Source: Crateriforma conspicua
GTDB lineage: Bacteria; Planctomycetota; Planctomycetia; Pirellulales; Pirellulaceae
DNA length: 64,000 nt
Direction: 5' to 3'
NCBI RefSeq assembly: GCF_007752935.1
Contig: NZ_CP036319.1
Span: 186,001 to 250,000 of the forward strand
Made by a program: the position numbers and the translations under genes. Shown in pieces: positions 56,504 to 64,000 of the stretch (position 1 is its first letter; each line of letters opens with the position of its first letter). The notes beneath the pieces were generated by a model that had not been told where the DNA came from, did not search any database, and saw only the letters and a list, made by a program, of their open reading frames with translations.

Positions 56504-56938
56504 ATGGACGACTGGCTCGAACTCGAACGCTTGCACTTTGCCGCCGGTGACGGCGACCTTGCCGCAGTTCAATCGCTTTTGGCTGACGGTCGAGACGTGA
56601 ACGCAAAAGACTCTGATCTCGCGCTAACTCCATTGCACTACGCCGCTGCCGGCGAACACGTTGACATCGTGCGGTTCCTGATTGCAAACGGAGCCGATGT
56701 AAATGCGATTGACGAGGCGACCGCTGGTGACACACCACTCGGACATGTTGCCCAGGAATGCTCTCTCTCGATGGCAAAGACTCTGCTCGATTCCGGGGCG
56801 AACCCGCTGATTCCAGGGGGGATGCAACTTACACCACTTCACCGAGCAGAACGTCGGAAACGTCCCGATGGTCGCCAAGTCTACGATCTATTGCTTGATG
56901 TGGCCCGCACTCGATTCCACTACCATGGGGGCGGGTAA
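56504..56938 (+). CDS. Cassette 25: ankyrin repeat protein
   Basis: 144 aa with three to four ankyrin repeats: LHFAAGDGDLAAVQSLLADG, TPLHYAAAGEHVDIVRFLIA followed by NGADVNAID, then a degenerate TPLGHVAQECSLSMAKTLLD and TPLHRAERRKRPDG. Protein-binding scaffold, cytoplasmic, no signal. ATG sits 16 bp from the cassette edge; the stop TAA lies in R''. Partner unknown. Confidence 0.88.
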   Translation: MDDWLELERLHFAAGDGDLAAVQSLLADGRDVNAKDSDLALTPLHYAAAGEHVDIVRFLIANGADVNAIDEATAGDTPLGHVAQECSLSMAKTLLDSGANPLIPGGMQLTPLHRAERRKRPDGRQVYDLLLDVARTRFHYHGGG

Positions 56939-57024
56939 CCATGCGATGATACGGAGCGGCGGTGGTCACCGTTTTCGCGATGACTAAATCACTCGCCGCC
57001 GCCCGCATATCGCTACCGTTATCC
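56932..57024 (+). other. attC 25
   Basis: R'' CGGGTAAC (56932-56939) mirrors GTTACCCG of cassette 25. Crossover at G57018. Confidence 0.92.
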
Positions 57025-57036
57025 GACTGAAGTGCA

Positions 57037-57516
57037 ATGTACGAATCTTGTATCACCATTGAACGTCCGGTCGACAATCGCCGTTTCTACATAGCGATTG
57101 TGGTTTCCGCATGCACGGTTATCGCGTACTTCATTCTTGCCGCATCCAATTCCGAGCGGTGGATGCTATACCCGCTGGGGATTTTCCACCTTGTTGGCTT
57201 ACTAGTCATTCTCTGCCGTCGTCCCAGTGCGTCAGTTGTTGTCGAACGGGACTCGATCGCATGGCGTGGTGACGGTCTTTTTTGGCCCACCTCCAATCTT
57301 GTTTCGTTTATCGAGATAGACTCTGTTGAATTGCTTGAAAGCGGATCTCGCTCTAAAATACTATTGCATAACCGATATTCTGGACCATGCACCATTGCGG
57401 ACAACTTCTTTACCGATGGCTCGTCCGTTCTGTCGGCTATTCGTCATTTCCGACCCGACTTGCCGATCTCCACGACGGCGGATAACCATCGGATGCACCG
57501 GAGTGGCGGTGGCTAG
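57037..57516 (+). CDS. Cassette 26: membrane protein
   Basis: 159 aa. Two helices (YIAIVVSACTVIAYFILAAS, LYPLGIFHLVGLLVILC) precede a beta-rich soluble domain with ASVVVERDSIAWRGDGLFWP and LVSFIEIDSVELLESGSRSK, PH-like in look. The final ~12 residues (ADNHRMHRSGGG) come from the attC. ATG 57037 is 18 bp from the cassette edge. Organisation resembles the cassette 3 protein. Function unknown. Confidence 0.62.
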   Translation: MYESCITIERPVDNRRFYIAIVVSACTVIAYFILAASNSERWMLYPLGIFHLVGLLVILCRRPSASVVVERDSIAWRGDGLFWPTSNLVSFIEIDSVELLESGSRSKILLHNRYSGPCTIADNFFTDGSSVLSAIRHFRPDLPISTTADNHRMHRSGGG

Positions 57517-57571
57517 CGTTTTGGCATTGGCCGAGTCTTTCGCCGCCACCCGGTGATCCGTAGCGTTCTGC
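57479..57571 (+). other. attC 26
   Basis: R'' CGGATAAC (57479-57486) mirrors GTTATCCG of cassette 26. Crossover at G57565; next core GTTCTGCGA. Confidence 0.92.
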
Positions 57572-57615
57572 GACAGGAAGCGAACCTTTGAGTCTGTTTT
57601 AGTGTCTCAACAAAC

Positions 57616-58122
57616 ATGGAACGCAACGACTCCAACGAAATTAAGGTTAGATTAGAACCGAACTTATCATCAGCAGATTTCGTTGACGTACTTAAACGTT
57701 CGACGCTCGCTGAACGTCGTCCAGTCAATGATGCGAACGTCGTTGCTGGTATGCTCAAGCAGGCCGACCTGATCGCAACGGCTCGAGCCTCCAGTGGATT
57801 GTTGGTTGGCGTGGCTCGGTCGATCACCGACTTCCACTACTGTACTTATCTGTCGGATTTGGCGGTCGACGTATCGTTTCAGCGTCGCGGGATTGGCAAG
57901 CAATTGATCGATTTCACTCACGAAAAGGCGGGCCGGCAGACCACCCTTATTCTTTTGGCTGCACCTGCGGCGGCAACGTACTATCCACACATTGGATTGA
58001 CTTCTCATGACTCTTGCTGGATCATGAAGCACGAACCGGGTGTCGAGGTGTCCACCAAAGAATTGTCGCAGAACAAAGGGTTGGACGCGGAGGCCTCGAA
58101 AGCGTCTTTTTCAGATGGTTAA
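57616..58122 (+). CDS. Cassette 27: GNAT family N-acetyltransferase
   Basis: 168 aa. GNAT features: [40 protein letters not shown] (acetyl-CoA loop Q-R-R-G-I-G) and [20 protein letters not shown]. The C-terminal ~15 residues run into the attC. ATG 57616 is 50 bp into the cassette. Related in type but not close to the cassette 14 enzyme. Acceptor unknown. Confidence 0.88.
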   Translation: MERNDSNEIKVRLEPNLSSADFVDVLKRSTLAERRPVNDANVVAGMLKQADLIATARASSGLLVGVARSITDFHYCTYLSDLAVDVSFQRRGIGKQLIDFTHEKAGRQTTLILLAAPAAATYYPHIGLTSHDSCWIMKHEPGVEVSTKELSQNKGLDAEASKASFSDG

Positions 58123-58158
58123 TCTTTCGCTCGGCCCCGGTCAACCCTGCCGTTCGCC
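58066..58158 (+). other. attC 27
   Basis: R'' TCGCAGAAC (58066-58074) mirrors GTTCTGCGA of cassette 27 perfectly over nine bases. Crossover at G58152. Confidence 0.92.
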
Positions 58159-58185
58159 GACATCAATTTGCGGCAAAAGACCGTG

Positions 58186-58701
58186 ATGAATTACACACAG
58201 CACTACATCATCGACCGTCACGAGAAGACGCTGTTTGTTCCGTGGGCGTTTCTGCTAACGTTGGGCGGTTGCTGGGCCGTATCGGTCCCACCAGATGCGA
58301 ATCGCACCTTGCTTACCAACGTGTTGTGGTGGTTTCATCTAGCCGTTGTTGCCATCCCGCTTTCCGCGTTCGTGATAGCCAAGCTTGTTGGTCTATCGGC
58401 GGTTCATTTGATTACTGGTAGCTGGCTGGTCGTTGTATTGCTCTATACACTCGGCGTGATCTATTTGATAGCCGGATGGCGGCGAGTGTCTTTCCGCGAT
58501 ACCGTCCAATACATGTACGTCATGGGCGACAACGGTAGCGTCTCGCTTTTGCGTCAAGTATTGTTTGGATTGTTCGCAATTGCGTTGGTTCTTCTGTTTC
58601 GGTTGACGGAACACTTCGTGATTGCGTTCTGTGCAATCGCACTGGTCAATTCCGCGCTGGCTGCAATCGTGCTACTTCGCCGATCTCATGTGTCTGCGTA
58701 G
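58186..58701 (+). CDS. Cassette 28: multi-helix membrane protein
   Basis: 171 aa from ATG 58186. Five predicted helices, for example WAFLLTLGGCWAVSV, LLTNVLWWFHLAVVAIPLSA, LITGSWLVVVLLYTLGVIYL and VLFGLFAIALVLLFRL. A TTG at 58168 would add six residues. No family recognised. Confidence 0.62.
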   Translation: MNYTQHYIIDRHEKTLFVPWAFLLTLGGCWAVSVPPDANRTLLTNVLWWFHLAVVAIPLSAFVIAKLVGLSAVHLITGSWLVVVLLYTLGVIYLIAGWRRVSFRDTVQYMYVMGDNGSVSLLRQVLFGLFAIALVLLFRLTEHFVIAFCAIALVNSALAAIVLLRRSHVSA

Positions 58702-58735
58702 GGCCATCGGTACGACGAGACGGGACCTGGCGGGG

Positions 58736-58825
58736 TGGCGAACCATGCCGTGCACCGGAGCGGCGTCAAAGCGTTTTCTGATGGTTAGTTTTTCTCTCGC
58801 CGCCCGGTGACGGCGGACGTTATCC
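58736..58825 (+). other. attC 28
   Basis: R'' GGCGAAC (58737-58743) mirrors GTTCGCC of cassette 28. Crossover at G58819. Confidence 0.92.
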
Positions 58826-58858
58826 GACAAACGTAGCATCCTATCCAAGGAGACATTC

Positions 58859-59491
58859 ATGGGATATTCGCACAGCTTCTTTGCCCTCGAGGTTGCCGAA
58901 GTGAAGGCGCTCTACGGTTCGAAGAACAACGCCCTGCTAGAAGGTATCCTCAAATCGCAGGCAGAAGACATCGAGGATAACGACGCGTTTTTTGAAGACG
59001 AGATCGAGGACGGCGACTTACCAGACACAGCCACAGCACTTCGCGAGATCTTTGAGGGCAACGCTCGACCAAGCGCGGAAGGGGCGATGTACGGTTACGC
59101 ACTCCAAATGATCTGTAGACACATGGGACAAGAGGTTGAGGGAGGCGAGTACGGCGTTGCTGACGTGACTGATCACCCTTACGATTCGCTGCTTGTGAAA
59201 TCTGGTATCCCGATCCCGATTCCAGAGCCGAGTGATTTCCCAATGATTGGGTACTTGGATTTCAACCAACTTGATGACGAAATCGCTATGGCCAGAGCAG
59301 ATCATGAAAAGGTCGGTAGCGACTCTGCGGAAGCAATGTCCGCGATTCGCGGATTGATGAACGCCGTCGGATTTGGACTGAAACCTGGTGGAATCAACGC
59401 AGAGGAGATTCAAGAAGACATTGATGCCTACGTCGAGACACTTGAGGCTGCCAAGAAACTCGGTAAAGGTGTCATTTCATTTCGCCACTGA
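58859..59491 (+). CDS. Cassette 29: acidic soluble protein of unknown function
   Basis: 210 aa, strongly acidic (EDIEDNDAFFEDEIEDGD), no signal or membrane segment. Opens MGYSHSFFALEVAEVKALYG. Well-positioned AAGGAG six bases before ATG 58859 makes this one of the few cassette genes with its own strong ribosome site. The helical C-terminus contains NAEEIQEDIDAYVETLEAAK. The opening recalls DUF7691-like proteins, but that is weak. Function unknown. Confidence 0.72.
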   Translation: MGYSHSFFALEVAEVKALYGSKNNALLEGILKSQAEDIEDNDAFFEDEIEDGDLPDTATALREIFEGNARPSAEGAMYGYALQMICRHMGQEVEGGEYGVADVTDHPYDSLLVKSGIPIPIPEPSDFPMIGYLDFNQLDDEIAMARADHEKVGSDSAEAMSAIRGLMNAVGFGLKPGGINAEEIQEDIDAYVETLEAAKKLGKGVISFRH

Positions 59492-59504
59492 CCAACGCAA
59501 ATGT

Positions 59505-59595
59505 CGGATAACCAAGCGATGGACGCGGAGCCGCCGACAGCGCGTTTTGAAATGGATGATCGATGACGGCGGCCCGGTCATCGCCGCCGTTACAC
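59505..59595 (+). other. attC 29
   Basis: R'' CGGATAAC (59505-59512) mirrors GTTATCCG of cassette 29. Crossover at G59589, followed by three R cassettes. Confidence 0.92.
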
Positions 59596-60159
59596 GGGGT
59601 TGGCTCTGATCGGCATCAGGCTTTGGCTTTCGGGTGCGCGGTCGGCCGACTTTGATAGTTAATCAAGATCGATTGCGGTGTCATGATTGGCTGTGTCGCG
59701 AAACACATTGGTCGTGCTCAGTCTTTCGCCGCTTCGCAACGTTGACTGAATGCTGAGACGATCACCACGTACCGACGCATTGAATCGATTGATGCTTCCA
59801 TCCGCCAAAGTATTTGCGTCGGAACGTCGCGATCTTCAAGCCGGTTCAAGCGTTGTTGGCGCGGTCGATTTGGTGAACGTGCTACGTTGCCTGACTCGTC
59901 TGGAATTCCATCGCGGTCTCGGGGCTCCCTACGCCGCCGGCCGCTGGATGTCTTCTCTACGTGTCTGGCCGCCGGCTCCGGCAACCCCGATCCCGCCACG
60001 CTTTGGTCGACATCACAAAGAAAAAACTCGATGCTTCAAGCCGTTCGACGTTGCCGGCTTGATTCGATGTGTAACAATGCGTTCAACCGAAGCGGGGTTG
60101 AGCCGTCTTGGACGCTTCGCTGACCACGTTCCCACGCCCCCGCTCGGTTAACGCCGCCG
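59590..60159 (+). repeat. R cassette copy 6 (cassette 30), 570 bp, subfamily C
   Basis: Subfamily C is marked by GATAGTTAATCAAGATCGAT and GACGCATTGAATCG. attC 60068-60165, crossover at G60159. Open frame 59750-60151 (133 codons), longer here because ACG is ATG. Confidence 0.9.
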
Positions 60160-60729
60160 TTACACGGGGTTGGCTCTGATCGGCATCAGGCTTTGACTTT
60201 CGGGTGCGCGGTCGGCCGACTTTGATGGTGAATGAAGATCGAATGGGGTGTCATGATTGGCTTTGTCGCGAAACACATTGGTCGTGCTCAGTCTTTCGCC
60301 GCTTCGCAATGTTGACTGAACGCAGAGACGATCACCACGTACCGACGCTTTGGCTCAGCCAATACTTCCATCCGCCAAAGTGTTTGCGTCGGAACGTCGC
60401 GATCTTCAAGCCGGTTCGAGCGTTAGTTGCGCGGTCGATTTGGTGAGCGCGTTACGTTTCCTGACCTGTCCTGCATTCAACCGCGGTCTCGGGGCACCCT
60501 GCGCCGCCGACCGCTGGATGTCTTCTTTCCGTGTCTGGCCGTCGGCTTCGGCACCCCCGATCCCGCCACGCTTTGTTCGACATCACAATGAAGAAACTCG
60601 ATGCTTCAAGCCTTGCGACGTTGCCGGCTTGATTCGATGTGTAACAATGCGTTCAACCGAAGCGGGGTTGAGCCGTCTTGGACGCTTCGCTGACCACGTT
60701 CCCACGCCCCCGCTCGGTTAACGCGACCG
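60160..60729 (+). repeat. R cassette copy 7 (cassette 31), 570 bp, subfamily B
   Basis: By eye identical to copy 5 (55468-56037), 4.7 kb away. attC 60638-60735, crossover at G60729. Open frame 60350-60721. Confidence 0.9.
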
Positions 60730-61299
60730 TTACACGGTGTTGGCTCTGATCGGCATCAAGCTTTGATGTTCGTTTGCGCGGTCGGCCGGCTTTGGTGGTG
60801 AATCAAGATCGAATGCGGTGAGATGCGTGGCTTTGTCGTGAAACGCTTTGGCCGTGATCGGTCGATGTCCGCATCACAATGTTGACTCAATGCAGAGACG
60901 ATCACCACGTACCGACGCTTTGAATCAACTGACACTTCAAGCCGGCAAAGTCTTTGCGTCGGAACGTCGCGATCTTCAAGCCGGTTCGAGCGTTGTTTGC
61001 GCGGTCAATTTGGTGAATGTGCTACGTTGCCTGACTCTTCCTGAATTCCACCGCGGTCTCGGGGCTCCCTACGCCGGTGGCCGCTGGATGTCTTCTTTTC
61101 GTGTCTGGCCGCCGGCTTCGGCACCCCCGATCCCGCAATGCTTTGTTCGACATCACAATGAAGAAACTCGATGCTTCAAGCCGAGCGACGTTGCCGGCTT
61201 GATTCGATGTGTAACAATGCGTTCAACCGAAGCGGGGTTGAGCCGTCTTGGACGCTTCGCTGACCACGTTTCCACGCCCCCGCTCGGTTAACGCCGCCG
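60730..61299 (+). repeat. R cassette copy 8 (cassette 32), 570 bp, subfamily D
   Basis: Most diverged copy; starts TTACACGGTGTTGG. attC 61208-61305, crossover at G61299. Open frame 60848-61291 (147 codons), extended because the usual upstream TGA is TCA. Confidence 0.9.
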
Positions 61300-61320
61300 T
61301 TCGCCGACAGAAATTGACCT

Positions 61321-61668
61321 ATGGCTGATCCCTATCAACCTCCTCCGTATGACGCCGAACGATCGCAAGCGCCAAGCGTAACACCGTCACCGATTCTGCA
61401 CGGTCTGATCTACACTTTACTTTTCCCGGTGGCCGCCGCATACACGATCATCGCAAGATCAATTGCTGGCCCCGGCTATACAACCGCGCCGAACCAGGGT
61501 GCAATGGTATTATTCTTTCTGTTTTGTCTCGCATGGCCAATTGTGGCTATCGTCGTAATTGGCATCATTCGTCGCTTCAGCGGCGTTCGTGGACTTGCAG
61601 CGTCTGCTGTTGGTGTACTTTCCTGGCTATGTAGCTGCTACATTCCTTTCTGGATCGGCATGGATTGA
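61321..61668 (+). CDS. Cassette 33: membrane protein with DPYQPP motif
   Basis: 115 aa. MADPYQPPPYDAERSQ carries the (N/D)PYxPP motif. Three helices follow: LHGLIYTLLFPVAAAYTII, AMVLFFLFCLAWPIVAIVVI and LAASAVGVLSWLCSCYIPF. ATG 61321 lies 21 bp from the cassette edge. The motif at the very N-terminus is typical of planctomycete membrane proteins. Function unknown. Confidence 0.72.
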   Translation: MADPYQPPPYDAERSQAPSVTPSPILHGLIYTLLFPVAAAYTIIARSIAGPGYTTAPNQGAMVLFFLFCLAWPIVAIVVIGIIRRFSGVRGLAASAVGVLSWLCSCYIPFWIGMD

Positions 61669-61708
61669 GATGTTCTCGTCAGGTTCTCAGCCTCCGATTG
61701 CCAAATTG

Positions 61709-61800
61709 CGGCGAACCATGACATGCACTGGAGGACGGCTTGCGACGTTTGCTCGGATCGACAATCAACTCTCCGTCCCCAGTGATGTCCGCCGTTACAC
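61709..61800 (+). other. attC 33
   Basis: R'' CGGCGAAC (61709-61716) mirrors GTTCGCCG of cassette 33. Crossover at G61794, followed by three R cassettes. Confidence 0.92.
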
Positions 61801-62364
61801 GGGGTTGGCTCTGATCGGCATCAAGCTTTGATGTTCGTTTGCGCGGTCGGCCGGCTTTGATGATGAATCGAGATCGATTGCGGTGTCATGTATGACTACG
61901 TTTCCGAACGCATTGGTCGTGCTCGGACAATAGCCGCTTCGCAATGTTGACTGAATGCAGAGACGATCACCACGTACCGACGCTTTGAATCAATTGATGC
62001 TTCAAGCCGTGAGTCTGTTTGCGTCGGAACGTCGCGATCTTCAAGCCGGTTCAAGCGTTGTTGGCGCGTTCGATTTGGTGAATGTGCTACGTTGTTTGAC
62101 TCGACCTGAATTCCACCGCGGTCTCGGGGCACCCTTCGCCGGCGGCCGCTGGATGTCCTCTTTGCGTGACTGGCCGTCGGCTCCGGCAACCCCGATCCCG
62201 CAACGCTTTGGCCGACTTCGACAGGAAGAAACTCGATGCTTCAAGCCGTGCGACGTTGCCGGCTTGATTCGATGTGTAACAATGCGTTCAACCGAAGCGG
62301 GGTTGTGCCGTCTTGGACGCTTCGCTGACCACGTTCCCACGCCCCCGCTCGGTTAACGCGACCG
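61795..62364 (+). repeat. R cassette copy 9 (cassette 34), 570 bp, subfamily D
   Basis: attC 62273-62370, crossover at G62364. Open frame 61955-62356. Ends of the copy match others; the middle (GAGTCTGTTTGCGTCGG) is shared best with copy 10. Confidence 0.9.
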
Positions 62365-62935
62365 TTACACGGGGTTGGCTCTGATCGGCATCAAGCTTTG
62401 ATTTTCGGATGCGCGGTCGGCCGGCTTTGATGGTGAATCAAGATCGGACGCGGTGTCATGTTTGGCAACGTCGCCGAACACATTGGCCGTGCTCGGTCGA
62501 CGCCCGCATCGCAATGTTGACTGAACGCAGAGACGATCACCACGTACCGACGCTTTCAATCGATTGATGCTCCAAGCTGTGAATCTGTTTTCGTCGGAAC
62601 GTCGCGATCTTCAAGCCGGTTCGAGCGTTGGTTGCGCGGTCGATTTGGTGAATGTGTTACGTTGCTTGGCTCGTCCTGGATTCCACCGCGGTCTCGGGGC
62701 ACCCTTCGCCGCCGGCCGCTGGATGTCTTCTTTGCGTGTCTGGCCGTCGGCTTCGGCAACCCCGATCCCGCCACGCTTTGGTCGACATCACAAAGGAGAA
62801 ACTCGATGCTTCAAGCCGTTCGACGTTGCCGGCTTGATTCGATGTGTAACAATGCGTTCAACCGAAGCGGGGTTGAGCCGCTTTTGGACGCTTCGCTGAT
62901 CACGTTTCCACGCCCCCGCTCGGTTAACGCGACCG
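62365..62935 (+). repeat. R cassette copy 10 (cassette 35), 571 bp, subfamily D
   Basis: The only copy not 570 bp: one extra T in the attC (CCGCTTTTGGACG versus CCGTCTTGGACG), which also shifts the open frame 62564-62899 to an early stop. attC 62843-62941, crossover at G62935. Confidence 0.9.
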
Positions 62936-63505
62936 TTACACGGGGTTGGCTCTGATCGGCATCAGGCTTTGGCTTTCGGGTGCGCGGTCGGCCGACTTTG
63001 ATAGTTAATCAAGATCGATTGCGGTGTCATGATTGGCTGTGTCGCGAAACACATTGGTCGTGCTCAGTCTTTCGCCGCTTCGCAACGTTGACTGAATGCT
63101 GAGACGATCACCACGTACCGACGCATTGAATCGATTGATGCTTCCATCCGCCAAAGTATTTGCGTCGGAACGTCGCGATCTTCAAGCCGGTTCAAGCGTT
63201 GTTGCCGCGGTCGATTTGGTGAATGTGCTACGTTGCTTGACTCGTCTGGAATTCCACCGCGGTCTCGGGGCACCCTACGCCGCCGGCCGCTGGATGTCTT
63301 CTTTCCGTGTCTGGCCGTCGGCTCCGGCAACCCCGATCCCGCAACGCTTTGTTCGACATCACAATGAAGAAACTCGATGCGTCAAGCCGTGCGACGTTGC
63401 CGGCTTGATTCGATGTGTAACAATGCGTTCAACCGAAGCGGGGTTAAGCCGTCTTGGACGCTTCGCTGACCACGTTTCCACGCCCCCGCTCGGTTAACGC
63501 GACCG
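62936..63505 (+). repeat. R cassette copy 11 (cassette 36), 570 bp, subfamily C
   Basis: 5' two-thirds match copy 6 closely, while the 3' third resembles subfamily B (CACAATGAAGAAACTCGATG), so a mosaic. attC 63414-63511, crossover at G63505. Open frame 63096-63497. Confidence 0.9.
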
Positions 63506-63550
63506 TTCGCTGACTGACAAGACGGCAACGCAACGCAGGTCAACACGACA

Positions 63551-64000
63551 TTGTTTGCTCTCATCTTGCTACTGTTTCTCGCTGCTTGCGGCTTAGTCGT
63601 TTGGGCTACGCACGCAGCGATCGCGGGCCGTATTCCGACTTGGTCGCGTTTGCTGTTCCTAGCTGCCCTGACTGCCAGCGTCGTCGCCGCATACTTAACG
63701 ACATTCCACTACACCTATCTCGCGAATGCCAATACTCGTTTTCACGGCTGGCCCGTTCCTACCGTGATCTTCCAACGCGATGGGCCCGGCGAACCTTGGC
63801 TCGATTTTGTGGGGCCGACCGTGATATTGGCGTATCCAATGAACCTTCTGCTGTTTTCCTTCGTTCCCGCGATGTTTGTCCTGGCCGTGTTCGTGTTTCG
63901 CAAACGCTCGCGTTTGCACTCACCGGAAGCGACGGCTGCTGTTGACCTTTCATCAATAACCACGCAAGATGTTGATGATTCGGGCAACCCGTACCAACCG
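63551..64000 (+). CDS. Cassette 37 (partial): membrane protein with NPYQP motif
   Basis: Frame open from TTG 63551 to the window edge (150 codons). Helices: LFALILLLFLAACGLVVW, LLFLAALTASVVAAYLTTF and MNLLLFSFVPAMFVLAVFVF. A polar tail follows with DVDDSGNPYQP at the very edge. TTG is the only start after the upstream TGA. A competing frame at 63586-63945 is less protein-like. The cassette continues beyond the window. Confidence 0.6.
   Translation, partial: MFALILLLFLAACGLVVWATHAAIAGRIPTWSRLLFLAALTASVVAAYLTTFHYTYLANANTRFHGWPVPTVIFQRDGPGEPWLDFVGPTVILAYPMNLLLFSFVPAMFVLAVFVFRKRSRLHSPEATAAVDLSSITTQDVDDSGNPYQP

Larger units (their letters stand above)
40084..64000. mobile_element. Chromosomal integron: integrase, attI-like leader and 36+ gene cassettes
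   Basis: Standard head-to-head layout: the integrase on the minus strand (40084-41889), a leader with repeats (41890-42730), and a cassette array reading on the plus strand from the G/TT junction at 42731 to beyond the window. All 36 attC sites have the same orientation. Each ends in a G/TT core at the next cassette's start, and each cassette's 5' bases mirror its own R'' box. Average cassette length is under 600 bp. Eleven cassettes belong to one 570-bp repeat family. The array is open at the right edge. Confidence 0.95.

Noticed and set aside
48123-63497. The ~123-codon open frame found in every R cassette as a protein family
   Set aside because: Start codons are inconsistent between copies, differences fall on all codon positions, and the frame crosses the attC. 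Not annotated as CDS, though not strictly excluded.
42731-63505. CRISPR-like or simple dispersed repeats at regular spacing
   Set aside because: The repeated blocks are ~90-100 bp, hairpin-structured, end in G/TT cores and pair with each cassette's start, so they are attC sites.
63586-63945. 119-codon frame in the last cassette
   Set aside because: An overlapping frame from TTG 63551 to the edge has three clean transmembrane helices and the NPYQP motif and is much more protein-like.

Overview
The window is bacterial chromosomal DNA. It most likely comes from a planctomycete of the Rhodopirellula/Pirellulaceae type. The indicators are two secreted sulfatases, three DUF1559-type proteins (two with a type IV pilin-like N-terminus), a PEP-CTERM protein, a DUF1080 protein, a DUF1573 protein and several membrane proteins with an NPYxPP-type motif. 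The species assignment is inference; no rRNA is present.

Left part (1-37,700) is ordinary chromosome. A minus-strand block carries a sulfatase (cut by the edge), a lipoprotein nucleoside hydrolase, a PEP-CTERM protein, and a tightly overlapping three-gene operon: DUF1573 protein, then zinc-ribbon/PilM-like ATPase, then DUF1559 lipoprotein. Two DUF1559 pseudopilin-like genes lie just upstream of that operon. Next come a phenylacetate-CoA-ligase-like enzyme, a DUF971 protein, a Na+/Ca2+ exchanger, a second sulfatase, carB, a very Cys/Pro-rich secreted protein, an NtrC-family regulator with an altered GAFTGA loop, a rhomboid protease, tRNA-Arg(CCG), a DUF4038 glycosidase-like lipoprotein, an alpha/beta hydrolase, a PIN-PhoH ATPase, a GGDEF protein, Dus, GalM, a DUF1080 protein, an ABC ATPase coupled to a large lipoprotein, and two small proteins.

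Transition (37,634-42,730): tRNA-Asp(GTC) is followed by a 107-bp tandem repeat. Its sixth copy is split by a 1,662-bp insertion sequence with 18-bp perfect inverted ends and a 9-bp target duplication. Next is an integron integrase on the minus strand, interrupted by one in-frame TAA, and then a repeat-rich attI-like leader.

Right part (42,731-64,000, continuing past the edge) is a chromosomal integron cassette array. I delimit 36 complete cassettes and one partial one, all with attC sites in the same orientation. In nearly every cassette the bases just after the recombination point (G/TT...) are complementary to the R'' box of that same cassette's attC, as expected if each cassette was once a circle; this makes the boundaries precise. 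Cassette genes encode small membrane proteins, a periplasmic MsrA, an M50-like metalloprotease, a CxxC-rich protein, an ankyrin protein, two GNAT acetyltransferases, a bacterial-PH-like protein, two toxin-antitoxin modules and unknowns.

Eleven cassettes (here 'R cassettes') are diverged copies of one element. Ten are exactly 570 bp by junction-to-junction count and one is 571 bp. They fall into at least four subfamilies and two copies look identical by eye. They have no recognisable protein product and are the most unusual feature of the window. With the integrase broken, the array may be frozen unless a functional integrase exists elsewhere. Coordinates of cassette edges were counted by hand and could be off by a base or two.
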